This document shows positions 8,170-17,208 of a stretch of DNA of 58,269 nucleotides, piece by piece. The first letter of the stretch is position 1; every line of letters begins with the position of its first letter. The notes under the pieces were generated by a model that was not told where the DNA came from, did not search any database, and worked only from the letters and a program-made list of their open reading frames with translations. Position numbers and translations under genes: made by a program. The stretch lies in contig CANJRG010000012.1 in the NCBI GenBank assembly GCA_947476745.1, positions 84,256-142,524 on the forward strand, written 5' to 3'. Origin of the DNA: Acidimicrobiia bacterium. Lineage in GTDB: Bacteria; Actinomycetota; Acidimicrobiia; Acidimicrobiales; CAIXPF01.

Positions 8170-8192
8170 AGCCCCCTGCCATCTCAGGGGCT
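8170..8192 (+). promoter_or_regulatory. Hairpin in the pckG upstream region
   Basis: AGCCCCCTG and CAGGGGCT can pair with one bulged C around a 6-nt loop. The hairpin lies about 130 nt before pckG, just ahead of a TAGATT sequence that could be a -10 box. It may be a terminator for the preceding gene or an operator; there is no poly-T tract. Confidence 0.25.
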
Positions 8193-8320
8193 GATGCTAG
8201 ATTGCTTCCATATCTACGGAGTCGAACCCCGACACCGTGGAGGGGTACGCGGCTTGCTCGCTTGCCGCGGCACCCGGGAACGAAGACTCGAGTCACGACA
8301 ACGACGTCGGAGGAGGGGTT

Positions 8321-10114
8321 ATGCCGCCCACAAAGAACACCAAGCTCATCGAGTGGGTCGACCACTGGGCCGGGATCCTGCAGCCCGATGCGGTCGAGTG
8401 GTGCGACGGATCCGACGAGGAGTATGACCGGCTGACCCAGTTGCTGGTCGACGGTGGCACCTTCGAGCGGCTCTCCGACGCCCGGCGTCCGAACAGCTAC
8501 CTCGCCCTCTCCGACCCGAGCGACGTCGCCCGGGTCGAGGACCGGACCTTCATCTGCTCCCAGCGGGAGATCGACGCCGGCCCGACGAACAACTGGCGCG
8601 AGCCCGCCGAGATGCGCGCCGAGATGACCCGGCTGTTCACCGGCTCGATGAAGGGCCGCACCATGTACGTGGTCCCCTTCTCGATGGGCCCGCTCGGCTC
8701 ACCGATCGCGCACATCGGCGTGCAGCTGTCGGACTCCGCCTACGTCGCGGTCAACATGCGCATCATGACCCGCATGGGGCAGGGCGCCCTCGACGTGCTC
8801 GGCTCCGACGGCGAGTTCGTGCCCTGCGTCCACTCCGTGGGCATGCCCCTGGCCAAGGGCCAGTCCGACGTGCCGTGGCCGTGCGACGCTGACACCAAGT
8901 ACATCACCCACTTTCCCGAGACCCGCGAGATCTGGAGCTACGGCTCCGGGTACGGCGGCAACGCGCTGCTGGGAAAGAAGTGCTTCGCCCTGCGCATCGC
9001 CTCGACCATGGCCCGCGACAACGGCTGGCTCGCCGAGCACATGCTGATCCTGGGCATCACGCCTCCGGGCGGCGAGAAGCGCTACGTCGCTGCGGCGTTC
9101 CCGTCGGCCTGCGGCAAGACCAACATGGCCATGATGATCCCAACCCTGCCGGGCTGGAAGGTCGAGACCATCGGCGACGACATCGCCTGGATGAAGTTCG
9201 GCCCCGACGGACGCCTCTACGCCATCAACCCCGAAGCCGGGTTCTTCGGCGTGGCCCCGGGCACCTCGCTCGACACCAACCCGAACGCCATGGTCGCGGT
9301 GGGCAAGAACACCATCTTCACCAACGTCGCCCGCACCGACGACGGCGACATCTGGTGGGAAGGCATGGGCGTCGCGGCCCCCGATCACCTCAAGGACTGG
9401 CGGGGTCAGGACTGGTCGCCGGCCTCCGAGGCCCCGGCCGCCCACCCGAACGCCCGGTTCACCGCACCTGCCGCCCAGAACCCGTCCTGCGCCCCGGAAT
9501 GGGAGGACCCCGCCGGCGTGCCGATCTCGGCCATCCTCTTCGGCGGCCGCCGGGCCAGCAACGTTCCGCTGGTCACCGAGGCCCGCGACTGGCGTCACGG
9601 CGTCTTCCTGGGCTCGATCATGTCCTCGGAGAAGACCGCCGCGGCGTTCGGCAAGGTCGGCGAGGTGCGCTTCGACCCCTTCGCCATGCTGCCATTCTGT
9701 GGGTACAACATGGGCGACTACTTCGAGCACTGGCTCGAGGTGGGCACCGCGGCCGACCAGGCCAACCTGCCGCGGATGTACTGGGTGAACTGGTTCCGCA
9801 AGGATGCCGACGGCCATTTCATGTGGCCGGGCTACGGCGACAACAGCCGAGTGCTCAAGTGGATCCTCGGACGCCTCGACGGGACCGCCTCGGCGCAGGA
9901 GACCCCGATCGGCAACGTCCCGACCCCCGAGGCGCTCGACGTGACCGGCCTGCATCTGTCCAACGACGCGTTGGCCGAGCTCACCACGGTCGACAGCGAA
10001 GCCTGGCGGGAGGAGCTGCCGCTCTACGAGCAGCACTACGCCTTCATCGGCCCCCGACTCCCCGAGTCGTTGCGCGAGGAACTGCGTCAGCTCGAAAAGC
10101 GCCTAGCCGGCTGA
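8321..10114 (+). CDS. pckG: Phosphoenolpyruvate carboxykinase (GTP)
   Basis: PckG converts oxaloacetate and GTP to phosphoenolpyruvate, GDP and CO2, the entry to gluconeogenesis. The P-loop-like hyper-reactive cysteine motif [13 protein letters not shown] is near residue 262, followed by the metal-binding motif IGDDIAWM. Other family blocks are [23 protein letters not shown] and [15 protein letters not shown]. The length is 597 residues, normal for the GTP class. The ATG was chosen because GGAGGAGG lies directly upstream. A perfect hairpin terminator follows the stop. Confidence 0.97.
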   Translation: MPPTKNTKLIEWVDHWAGILQPDAVEWCDGSDEEYDRLTQLLVDGGTFERLSDARRPNSYLALSDPSDVARVEDRTFICSQREIDAGPTNNWREPAEMRAEMTRLFTGSMKGRTMYVVPFSMGPLGSPIAHIGVQLSDSAYVAVNMRIMTRMGQGALDVLGSDGEFVPCVHSVGMPLAKGQSDVPWPCDADTKYITHFPETREIWSYGSGYGGNALLGKKCFALRIASTMARDNGWLAEHMLILGITPPGGEKRYVAAAFPSACGKTNMAMMIPTLPGWKVETIGDDIAWMKFGPDGRLYAINPEAGFFGVAPGTSLDTNPNAMVAVGKNTIFTNVARTDDGDIWWEGMGVAAPDHLKDWRGQDWSPASEAPAAHPNARFTAPAAQNPSCAPEWEDPAGVPISAILFGGRRASNVPLVTEARDWRHGVFLGSIMSSEKTAAAFGKVGEVRFDPFAMLPFCGYNMGDYFEHWLEVGTAADQANLPRMYWVNWFRKDADGHFMWPGYGDNSRVLKWILGRLDGTASAQETPIGNVPTPEALDVTGLHLSNDALAELTTVDSEAWREELPLYEQHYAFIGPRLPESLREELRQLEKRLAG

Positions 10115-10143
10115 TCCTCGCTTCGAGCGGCTCGACCCGTCTT

Positions 10144-10173
10144 CGGCCCGTCTCCCTGGAGGGAGACGGGCCG
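10144..10173 (+). terminator. Terminator hairpin after pckG
   Basis: A perfect 14-bp inverted repeat (CGGCCCGTCTCCCT / AGGGAGACGGGCCG) has a 2-nt centre and lies 30 nt after the pckG stop. The following sequence ATTGCGTTCT is only weakly T-rich. Confidence 0.7.
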
Positions 10174-10267
10174 ATTGCGTTCTCAGCCGGTTCAATAGCG
10201 CCCGCCGACCCGGGGGTGGCTCCTGTCGTTCTTCCGGCTGGCGAATCTGGCCGTCTTGCACCCAGCC

Positions 10268-10292
10268 CCTCTTGCTCGAGCAAGGCAAGAGG
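10268..10292 (+). promoter_or_regulatory. Hairpin that could sequester the hsp20 Shine-Dalgarno
   Basis: CCTCTTGC (10268-10275) pairs perfectly with GCAAGAGG (10285-10292) around a 9-nt loop. The 3' arm contains most of AGAGGAG, the ribosome-binding site before the ATG at 10304. A competing palindrome, CTTGCTCGAGCAAG, lies at 10271-10284. This geometry resembles RNA thermometers that control small heat-shock genes; function is inferred. Confidence 0.4.
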
Positions 10293-10303
10293 AGTCCCGA
10301 TCC

Positions 10304-10846
10304 ATGCTTCGATTCGATCTCTTCCGCGCGGTCGACCACCTCCTCAGCGGCGCGTTCGACCCCGGCTCGATGAGCGTGCCGCTCGACGCCGTGGTTTCGG
10401 CCGATGCGGTGCATCCGCGTGGACCTCCCCGGCGTCGTCCCCGATCCGATCGGTCTCTCGGTGGTGGGCAACCAGTTGACCCGCAGGGCCACCCGTCGCA
10501 CCGACCTCGCCAAGGGCGAACGAATGATCGTCCGCGAACAACCTTCTGCGACTTCACCCGCACCCTGATGCTCTCCGAAGGACTCGACGGCGGCCGGATC
10601 AACGCCCGCTACGAGCACCGCGTGCTCACCGTCGCCATCCCGCAGACCGAGATCGCCCAGTTCCGACGGATCCAGATCGGCGTAGCCGGACGCGGCCTGG
10701 ACCGTCCTACCGACCCCAACTCCCCCGCCCGACCCGAGGCGGCGGCCGAACCGGTCGGCGCCGTCCGAGCCGGCCGGAACCAACCAGCGGCGTCCGAACC
10801 TGGCCGTACCCTCCGGGACGGCCCGGCGACGGCAGCGATTCGCTGA
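10304..10846 (+). pseudogene. Frameshifted Hsp20/alpha-crystallin small heat-shock gene
   Basis: Hsp20-type sequence is spread over two reading frames. The first frame gives MLRFDLFRAVDHLL and PLDAVVSADAV. The expected continuation RVDLPGVVPDPIGLSVVGN, up to GERMIVREQPS, is in a different frame (about 10410-10545). The sequence then returns to the first frame for CDFTRTLMLSEGLD, ARYEHRVLTVAIP and FRRIQI. Two compensating frameshifts therefore scramble the first half of the alpha-crystallin domain. The open frame then runs into a low-complexity Pro/Arg/Ala tail. Either the gene is decayed or there are assembly errors. Hsp20 proteins are ATP-independent holdases. Confidence 0.75.
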
Positions 10847-10991
10847 GTCCTGCCGGGAACGACCGGGATCCCTTCGGTGGCCGGGTTCCTTGCCGTTCCC
10901 TGAACAACCCTCGCCGATGCTTGACTTGCCGGCCGTTAGAATGGAGCGGAACTCCGGCCGTCCTTTACCGGGTTCCGGTAAGGAGCCACCC

Positions 10992-12041
10992 GTGTCTCTG
11001 GACAATCTCCGCGTCGGTCTGGCCTTCGACGACGTGCTGCTGGTACCCCGGCGCAGTCAGATCCGAAGCCGCCAGGACGTCTCCATGCAGACGAAGCTGT
11101 CCCGTCGGGTCACCCTCGAGCTGCCGATCGTCGCCGCCAACATGGACACCGTCTGCGAGGCTGCCATGGCCATCGCCGTCGCCCGCGTCGGTGGTATCGG
11201 CATGATCCACCGCTTCCTGCCGATCAGCAGCCAAGCGGCGATGGTGGCCCAGGTCAAGGAGCTCGGCCTGCAGGTCGGCGCCGCGGTCGGGACCAACGAG
11301 GATTCCATCAACCGGGCCCGGGCCCTGGTCGAGGCCGGCGTCGACGCCCTCGTCCTCGACATCGCCCACGGACACGCCGAGCATGCCCTCGAGGAGACCC
11401 GCGCGCTCGCCCGCACCTTCGGCCGAGACGTCGACATCATTGCCGGCAACGTGGCGACCCGCCGCGGTGCCGAGGACCTCATCGAGGCAGGGGCTGACGC
11501 AGTCAAGGTAGGGGTGGGCCCCGGCGGCGTGTGCACCACCCGCCTGGTGGCCGGTGTCGGTGTCCCGCAGCTCACTGCGATCAACGACTGCGCCGGGCTG
11601 GGGATCCCGATCATCGCCGACGGAGGTATCCGCCGCTCCGGCGACATCGCCAAGGCCCTGGCGGCGGGTGCGTCCACCGTCATGATCGGGTCGATGTTCG
11701 CGGGCACCGACGAGAGCCCCGGCGAACTCGAACAGTCCGAACGAGGGCTGGTCAAGACCATCAGGGGCATGGCGAGCTTCGAGGCCGTGCAGGCCCGGGC
11801 CGAACGGGCCGGAGAGTCGATCGATGCCGAGTACTTCGAGCAGCGCGCGCCCGAAGGGGTATCCGGCTCGGTGCCCTACCGCGGCAAGGTCGGCAAGCTG
11901 ATCGGAACGCTCATGGGAGGTGTCCGTTCGGCCATGAGCTACTGCGACGCCGCCACCGTCGAGGAACTGTGGACCAAGGCCGAGTTCATCCGGGTGACCT
12001 CGGCCGGCCTGCACGAAAGCCATCCCCACGCCACTTTGTGA
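10992..12041 (+). CDS. IMPDH/GMP reductase-family oxidoreductase without CBS domains
   Basis: A 349-residue (beta/alpha)8 barrel of the IMP dehydrogenase/GMP reductase family. The catalytic Cys loop is [18 protein letters not shown], followed by [17 protein letters not shown] and [12 protein letters not shown]. No CBS pair is inserted after the first 100 residues; the chain runs straight from [19 protein letters not shown] into [10 protein letters not shown]. The IMPDH Arg-Tyr dyad position reads AEYF rather than RYF. Together these point to GMP reductase or a GuaB-like paralogue, but substrate cannot be decided from sequence. The GTG was chosen because AAGGAG lies 7 nt upstream; a TAGAAT box at 10937 could be the promoter. 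Confidence 0.85.
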   Translation: MSLDNLRVGLAFDDVLLVPRRSQIRSRQDVSMQTKLSRRVTLELPIVAANMDTVCEAAMAIAVARVGGIGMIHRFLPISSQAAMVAQVKELGLQVGAAVGTNEDSINRARALVEAGVDALVLDIAHGHAEHALEETRALARTFGRDVDIIAGNVATRRGAEDLIEAGADAVKVGVGPGGVCTTRLVAGVGVPQLTAINDCAGLGIPIIADGGIRRSGDIAKALAAGASTVMIGSMFAGTDESPGELEQSERGLVKTIRGMASFEAVQARAERAGESIDAEYFEQRAPEGVSGSVPYRGKVGKLIGTLMGGVRSAMSYCDAATVEELWTKAEFIRVTSAGLHESHPHATL

Positions 12042-12089
12042 CCGCCGCCGGACGGTCCGTCCGCACCCGACGGACAACCGGCATCCGCC

Positions 12090-12129
12090 CGAGCTACCAA
12101 CGCTGCGCTCGAGCTACCAACGCCACGCT
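12090..12129. repeat. Two 20-bp direct repeats
   Basis: CGAGCTACCAACGCTGCGCT is followed at once by CGAGCTACCAACGCCACGCT. The second copy reaches the stop codon of the membrane protein gene on the minus strand. Confidence 0.6.
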
Positions 12130-12491
12130 CAGTGCGCGAGCACCATGGCCCGAATAGCCAGGCCCATGAGGAACAGCCCGCCGAAGCCGTAGAGCAGATA
12201 CCGGTAGGTCGCGAGCTGGGCCCGGTAGGCGTAGAGGATGGCCACCGTCATCAGCGCCACAAACCCGTAGAAGATGTGGATCGACGGGGCCTGAACCCCC
12301 TGCACGCCCACCATCGTCGCGCCCAGGGTGACCTGGACGGAGATGGCCAGCTCGACAACGACCACCAGCCACCACAGGGCCCGCACCCGCAAAGGGTGCA
12401 CCCAGTTGGCCGCCAGTGCCCAGGTACCCGCCAGGCCGTTGCCGACGATGACGACCCAGGCCCAGGCTGCATGCACACGAAGGAGGGTCAC
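12129..12491 (-). CDS. Small integral membrane protein, 120 aa
   Basis: A 120-residue hydrophobic protein with four predicted transmembrane helices: around WAWVVIVGNGLAGTWALAA, LWWLVVVVELAISVQVTL, IFYGFVALMTVAILYAY and LLYGFGGLFLMGLAIRAM. A short YRAQLATYRY cytoplasmic loop lies before the last helix. No catalytic motif is seen and no family was recognised. The GTG start has a TACCAT box ending 9 nt upstream. It is divergent from the HAD gene and convergent with the IMPDH-like gene. Confidence 0.75.
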   Translation of the reverse strand: MTLLRVHAAWAWVVIVGNGLAGTWALAANWVHPLRVRALWWLVVVVELAISVQVTLGATMVGVQGVQAPSIHIFYGFVALMTVAILYAYRAQLATYRYLLYGFGGLFLMGLAIRAMVLAH

Positions 12492-12588
12492 CGTGACCCG
12501 ATGGTAGCGGCGCTGGCCCGGCGCAGGGCGACCGATGCCGGCCCGGCGCGACCTCGTGGTGGGGGCCGAGGCCTGTCATGATCGGGAG

Positions 12589-13311
12589 GTGGCAACCAAC
12601 CATGCCATCGTGGCCCTGTTCGATCTCGACGGCACGCTGATCAGGGTCGGCGACCCCGTCCATCATGCGGCGTTCGAGCACGCTACCCAGGTGGTCTTCG
12701 GCGCCGAGATCGACATCACCACCCTCGATCTGGCCGGTGCCGTCGACCGTCACCTCTACGACCAGGTCGCGTCCCGCCTGGGCATGGCAGCGGACGAAGC
12801 CGATGCCCGCTTCCCCGAGTGGTCGGCGATCCTCGGCCGCTACTACCAGCTCCGGGTCGACCCGCAGGACCGGGCCGACTGGCTGCTGCCGGGCGCCACC
12901 GAGGTCCTCCGCCGCCTGCAGGCCGCCGGGATCGCCCTGGCCATCGCCACCGGGTCGATCCGTTCAGTGGCCGAACGGAAACTGGTCGGCGCAGGGTTGC
13001 ACGAGTACTTCCCCGCCGGCGCCTTCGGCGACGAGGTCTTGGACCGAGCGGGCCTGGTCCGACGGGCACTGGCCGACGCCACGACCCGGTACGGCCGACG
13101 GTTCCTCGCCGCCGACGCCGTCGTGATCGGCGACACCCCCGCCGACATCCGCGCCGCCCGCCACACCGGCACCCGGGTGGTCACGGTGGCCACCGGCCGG
13201 TTCCACACCGACGAACTCGACGGACACGGCCCCGATGCTGCCTTTGACGACCTCTCCAACACCGACGCCGTGGTGCGCGCCATACGCGGGGTCACCACCC
13301 GCCCGGGCTGA
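12589..13311 (+). CDS. HAD-superfamily hydrolase (phosphoglycolate phosphatase-like)
   Basis: A 240-residue haloacid dehalogenase-type phosphatase. Motif I is LFDLDGTLI near the N-terminus, with Asp nucleophile and acid/base. Motif II is IATGSIRS, a Lys is expected near ERKLVGAGL, and motif III is VVIGDTPADIRAA. An alpha-helical cap of about 70 residues follows motif I, as in Gph-like enzymes. The substrate is unknown. The GTG start has a CATGAT box 6 nt upstream. Confidence 0.88.
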   Translation: MATNHAIVALFDLDGTLIRVGDPVHHAAFEHATQVVFGAEIDITTLDLAGAVDRHLYDQVASRLGMAADEADARFPEWSAILGRYYQLRVDPQDRADWLLPGATEVLRRLQAAGIALAIATGSIRSVAERKLVGAGLHEYFPAGAFGDEVLDRAGLVRRALADATTRYGRRFLAADAVVIGDTPADIRAARHTGTRVVTVATGRFHTDELDGHGPDAAFDDLSNTDAVVRAIRGVTTRPG

Positions 13312-13329
13312 GAACCGGAGGCGACCCGC

Positions 13330-14406
13330 TCAGCCCGCGGATTCGAGCAGCGACAAGACATCCGCCTCGCCGATCGGACGCGGGTTCGAGCGGAAGGCGG
13401 GATGCTGCTGCACCAGACGGGCGACTGCAGCGAGGTCCTCGGGCAGTGCCCCGAGCGCGGTCAGGCTGGTGGGCAGCCCACAACGGTCACGGAGTTCGTC
13501 GAAGGCCTCGGCGAGGTCGGACCGGCCGAGCAGGGACCCCGCCTGCTCACCGCGTTCGCCGAGCGCGTCCTGGTTGAATCGCAACACCGGGCCGCGTACC
13601 AACGCCTCGGCCACACCGTGGTCGATGCCACACCGGCCCCCGAGCAACAACGCCAACGCCGACGCCAGATCGGATCGGCTGTTGGCCGCCCCGCGCGCCG
13701 CCAACACCGCGGCCTCGAGCGCAGCCGGCATCGCGCCGGGCTCGTCGACCAGGACACTCAGCGCACCGTAGAGCCTTCCCAACGCCGACAGGCCGAGTGC
13801 GGCCGCTTCGGGTCCGCCCGGTGACAGCACCGCCGACAACGCGTGACCGAGTGCGGTCATCCCCGACGCAACCAGCGCGCCGGGCGGGGTGAGAGCGACG
13901 AGGTTGGTGTCGTAGATCGCCCAGCGCGGGACCAGGGTCGGGCTGACCGCCTCCTGCTTGTGTCGCGACGCCGGATCGGTCATGGCGAACACCGGGCTCG
14001 CCTCCGCCCCGGCCAGGGTGGTGGGGACCACAATGTGGGTTAGCAGCGGGCGGTCGGCGAAGGTCATCCCCGGGGTACCGGCCTCCTGCTCGAGAAAGAA
14101 CAGCACGGCCTTTCCCAGGTCGATCACCGATCCCCCGCCGATGGAGACCACGGTGTCGACGTTCTCGGAACGAGCCAGCTGCACCGCCGCGCGCACGGTG
14201 GGCACCGGTACGTGCGGCCGGGCGTCGCGGAAGGTGGCCACCACGGAACGGCCGAGGCCGCTGATGATGCGGTCGACCGGGACCGACGGGGAGGTCAGTA
14301 CCAGCGTGCGCCGACTGCCGGCGTCCTTGAGCACCGGGCGAAGCCGATCGGACGTCCCCGCCCCGAAGCGCAACTCCTGGGGATAGGCGGTATGGGTCCA
14401 GTTCAC
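13330..14406 (-). CDS. Iron-containing alcohol dehydrogenase family, maleylacetate-reductase-like
   Basis: A 358-residue group III alcohol dehydrogenase. The NAD(P)-binding segment is VVSIGGGSVIDLGKAV, followed by VPTTLAGAEASP and VALTPPGALVASGMTALGHAL. The metal-ligand Asp usual in group III ADHs is Thr here, while His residues in LGHAL and CGIDHGVAEAL remain. Size and motifs fit maleylacetate reductases, which reduce maleylacetate to 3-oxoadipate in aromatic degradation. No other aromatic-pathway gene is nearby, so the substrate is uncertain. It follows the racemase gene by 10 nt, probably one operon. Confidence 0.8.
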   Translation of the reverse strand: MNWTHTAYPQELRFGAGTSDRLRPVLKDAGSRRTLVLTSPSVPVDRIISGLGRSVVATFRDARPHVPVPTVRAAVQLARSENVDTVVSIGGGSVIDLGKAVLFFLEQEAGTPGMTFADRPLLTHIVVPTTLAGAEASPVFAMTDPASRHKQEAVSPTLVPRWAIYDTNLVALTPPGALVASGMTALGHALSAVLSPGGPEAAALGLSALGRLYGALSVLVDEPGAMPAALEAAVLAARGAANSRSDLASALALLLGGRCGIDHGVAEALVRGPVLRFNQDALGERGEQAGSLLGRSDLAEAFDELRDRCGLPTSLTALGALPEDLAAVARLVQQHPAFRSNPRPIGEADVLSLLESAG

Positions 14407-14416
14407 CGCTCGAAGC

Positions 14417-15562
14417 TCATTTCACGGCTCCGCTGGCCCGACGAGCGGCGATGTCGGCCTCGCTGAACCCGAACGCCACCAGCACCTCATCGGTGTGCTG
14501 CCCCGGCCAGGCGGGCGGGCCCTGGACCGCGGGCGCGGTCCGGGAGAACCGCGGGGCCGGGGCAGGCTGGCTGATGCCGGCCACCTCGATGTAGGTCGAC
14601 CGGTGCACGTTGTGCGGATGGGCGGCCGCTTCCTGCATGGTCAGCACCGGCGCGAAGCACACGTCGGACCCCTCCATGATCTCGCACCACTCGGCCCGGG
14701 TCTTCGAGCGCATCACTGCAGCCACCCGATCTTTCATCACCGGCCACTGGGCTTGATCCAGCTGGGCGGGCAGATCGGTCTGCTCGCCGAGGCCCGACAA
14801 GCGCAGCAGCTCCGCATAGAACTGCGGCTCGATCGAACCGAGACTCACGTACTCACCGTCCGCCGTCTCGTAGACGTCGTAGAAATGCGACCCGGTATCC
14901 AGCAGGTTCTCGCCCCGACGTTCGGTGAACGCCCCCGAGCTGAACATGCCCGCGAACATGGCCATCAGGATGGCGGACCCGTCGACCATGGCGGCATCGA
15001 CCACCTGACCGCGGCCCGACAACTTGGCCTCGACCAGCCCGCAGGCGATCCCGAAGGCCAGCAGCATGCCGCCGCCGCCGAAGTCGCCCACCAGGTTCAA
15101 CGGGGGCACCGGGGCCTCACCGGCCCGTCCGATATGGGCCAGGGCCCCGGCGAGCGCGATGTAGTTGATGTCGTGACCGGCCATCTGGGCGTACGGCCCC
15201 TCCTGGCCCCAACCGGTCATGCGGCCGTACACCAGGCGCGGGTTACGGGCGAGGCAGACCTCGGGACCGAGACCCAACCGTTCCATCACGCCGGGGCGGA
15301 ACCCCTCGATGAGGGCATCAGCGCCCCCGACGAGATCCAACACCGTCTGCACCCCGTCGGGATGCTTCAGGTCGACGGCGATCGACTGACGCCCCCGGGC
15401 CAGGATGTCCAACGAGGGTGCGTCGGGCGCCGCCGCCGGAACGTTCGCCGCCCGGTCGACCCGGATCACGGTGGCGCCCATGTCGGCCAGCATCATCCCG
15501 CAGAACGGCCCCGGGCCGATTCCCTGCAACTCCACGACCTTGATGCCGCTCAACGGGCCCAT
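14417..15562 (-). CDS. Alpha-methylacyl-CoA racemase (CaiB/BaiF family)
   Basis: A 381-residue family III CoA-transferase-fold enzyme. It begins GPLSGIKVVELQGIGPGPF, with MMLADMGATVIRVDR, LKHPDGVQTVLDLV and GMTGWGQEGPYAQ-type blocks. The racemase motif GHDINYIALAGAL contains the His-Asp region used for proton transfer at the alpha-carbon of 2-methylacyl-CoA. It likely serves branched fatty acid or sterol side-chain breakdown. I chose the second ATG, which has AAGGA about 9 nt upstream and gives the canonical N-terminus. Confidence 0.9.
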   Translation of the reverse strand: MGPLSGIKVVELQGIGPGPFCGMMLADMGATVIRVDRAANVPAAAPDAPSLDILARGRQSIAVDLKHPDGVQTVLDLVGGADALIEGFRPGVMERLGLGPEVCLARNPRLVYGRMTGWGQEGPYAQMAGHDINYIALAGALAHIGRAGEAPVPPLNLVGDFGGGGMLLAFGIACGLVEAKLSGRGQVVDAAMVDGSAILMAMFAGMFSSGAFTERRGENLLDTGSHFYDVYETADGEYVSLGSIEPQFYAELLRLSGLGEQTDLPAQLDQAQWPVMKDRVAAVMRSKTRAEWCEIMEGSDVCFAPVLTMQEAAAHPHNVHRSTYIEVAGISQPAPAPRFSRTAPAVQGPPAWPGQHTDEVLVAFGFSEADIAARRASGAVK

Positions 15563-15646
15563 GGTGTCCATTCCTTCCCCAGCACGAAGCGTTTGCCGAG
15601 CGAACGCTAGCCCGCACGGGTGCGTCGTCCCCCGCCCGGTGCGACC

Positions 15647-16525
15647 TCAGCTGCGGGCTGCGAGCGCCGTGACCTGTTCGATGACCGGTGCCCAGAAGAA
15701 CCGGGGCAGGTCGTGGCCCATCCCCTCGAGCTCCAGCAGCTGCGCTCCCGGCACCAGCTCGGCGGTACGGCGACCGCCCTCGGGGCGGATCAACCGGTCG
15801 GCGGTGCCGTGCAGCACCAGTGTCGGCACCTCGAGCGCTGCCAGACCCGCCTCCCGACTCGGCGAGGCCACCAACGCCACCAACTGGCGCAACGTCCCGT
15901 CGCGTCGGGGCGAACGTTCGAAAGCCCGGCGCGTGACCTCGACAACGAACTCGTCGTCGAGGTGCTCGGGGCTGCCGACGGCGGCGGCCCAACGACGGGC
16001 GGATACGATTGCATCCTCCAGCGACGCACCGACCGGCTCCAGCAGCAACGCCAGCACGTCGGCTTCGGGCAGCAGGTACTCCCGCTCACCGGTGGTGGAC
16101 ATCAGCGAGGTCAGCGACTGGACCCGCTGCGGATGTTCGATGGCGACGGTCTGGGCGATCATCCCGCCCAACGACGAACCGAGCACATGGGCCCGGTCGA
16201 TCCCCAACGCGTCGAGCAGGCCGACAGCGTCCGCCGCCAGATCGGCGAGGCGGTAGGGGGCCTCGACCGCCGCGCCCCCGAGGAACGCCGCCGCTGCGTC
16301 GTGCAGGTCTACCGGATCGTCGAGGAACTGCGACAGGCCGGCGTCACGGTTGTCGAAGCGGATGACCAGGAACCCGCGATCGGCCAGCCCCCAGCAGAAC
16401 TCCTCGTGCCAGTTGATGGCCTGGCCCCCGAGGCCCGCCACCAGCAGCAACGGCGCACCGTCGTCGTCGCCCACCGTGTCGAACCACAGCTTCATTCCGT
16501 TCGCGTCGACCGATCCCGAAGCCAT
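15647..16525 (-). CDS. Alpha/beta hydrolase
   Basis: A 292-residue alpha/beta-fold hydrolase. The nucleophile elbow is VLGSSLGGM, the oxyanion region is LLLVAGLGGQAINW, the acid residue lies in LVLHGTADRLI, and the catalytic His is in EGMGHDLPR. This order is typical of esterases and the TAP/haloperoxidase group. There is no signal peptide. The ATG is preceded by TAGCCT ending 8 nt upstream, so the mRNA is probably leaderless. The substrate is unknown. Confidence 0.9.
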   Translation of the reverse strand: MASGSVDANGMKLWFDTVGDDDGAPLLLVAGLGGQAINWHEEFCWGLADRGFLVIRFDNRDAGLSQFLDDPVDLHDAAAAFLGGAAVEAPYRLADLAADAVGLLDALGIDRAHVLGSSLGGMIAQTVAIEHPQRVQSLTSLMSTTGEREYLLPEADVLALLLEPVGASLEDAIVSARRWAAAVGSPEHLDDEFVVEVTRRAFERSPRRDGTLRQLVALVASPSREAGLAALEVPTLVLHGTADRLIRPEGGRRTAELVPGAQLLELEGMGHDLPRFFWAPVIEQVTALAARS

Positions 16526-16609
16526 GGGCGCGCAGGCTAGCCGTCCGCCATCGTGGTCCTCCGGCGGGCCGGAACGCCCCGGGGCACGGCGAGCGGCGAA
16601 ACTGACACG

Positions 16610-17143
16610 GTGGACCCCGACATCGCCGCATCCCCGCCACCGACCGTGCACGAGTCGTCCTGGGACGAGCTCGGGCCCCGGATTGCCTATCGCGTGGCGG
16701 GGTTGCGCGCCGCAGTGTTCGTGGTCGAACAGCAGTGCTGGTACCTCGACCTCGACGGCCGCGACCTCGAGCCCGGGGCGCGCCACCTGTGGATCGGCGG
16801 ACCGGGAACGCGACCCTCGACCGGGTCCACCCACCATCCGGATCGCCCCGACCGACCTGCCGGCCCCGACAACACCGACAACACCGACAGCACCGTCGTC
16901 GCCACCCTGCGGTTGCTGCCCGAGCGGGAGGGGTGGCGCATCGGCCGCGTCGTGACCGACCCGGCCCGACGTGGCGAAGGGCTGGCTGCGGCCCTGATCC
17001 GGGCCGCGCTGGCGCGCCCCGGCCCCTTCGTGCTCGATGCCCAGTCGCATCTCACCGTCTGGTACGGACGTTTCGGGTTCCGGCTCGACGGCAGCGTGTT
17101 CGTCGAGGACGGTATCCCCCACACGCCGATGCGCCGACCATAG
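16610..17143 (+). CDS. GNAT N-acetyltransferase, ElaA-like
   Basis: A 177-residue GNAT-fold acetyltransferase of ElaA type. The acetyl-CoA-binding motif is RVVTDPARRGEGLAAAL, and the ElaA-like C-terminus reads HLTVWYGRFGFRLDG and EDGIPHTPM. The N-terminal segment YRVAGLRAAVFVVEQQC also fits. A low-complexity loop rich in Pro, Asp, Asn and Thr interrupts the sheet near residues 65-90. The GTG start is a choice among several. It precedes the MBOAT gene by 65 nt on the same strand. Confidence 0.82.
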   Translation: MDPDIAASPPPTVHESSWDELGPRIAYRVAGLRAAVFVVEQQCWYLDLDGRDLEPGARHLWIGGPGTRPSTGSTHHPDRPDRPAGPDNTDNTDSTVVATLRLLPEREGWRIGRVVTDPARRGEGLAAALIRAALARPGPFVLDAQSHLTVWYGRFGFRLDGSVFVEDGIPHTPMRRP

Positions 17144-17208
17144 AGTTCGCGCAGGTCAGCCGCCCCGGACGAGGGTCCGTCCAGGGCCTCGACCGAAGTC
17201 GGACGGTC

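Noticed and set aside
8699-10036. A 445-codon minus-strand open frame opposite pckG
   Set aside because: High-GC antisense frame of a clear PEP carboxykinase; low-complexity Gly/Val/Arg composition.
10921-10942. TTGACT and TAGAAT as a sigma-70 promoter for the IMPDH-like gene
   Set aside because: The two boxes are only 10 nt apart, too close for a -35/-10 pair. TAGAAT alone remains possible as a -10 box.
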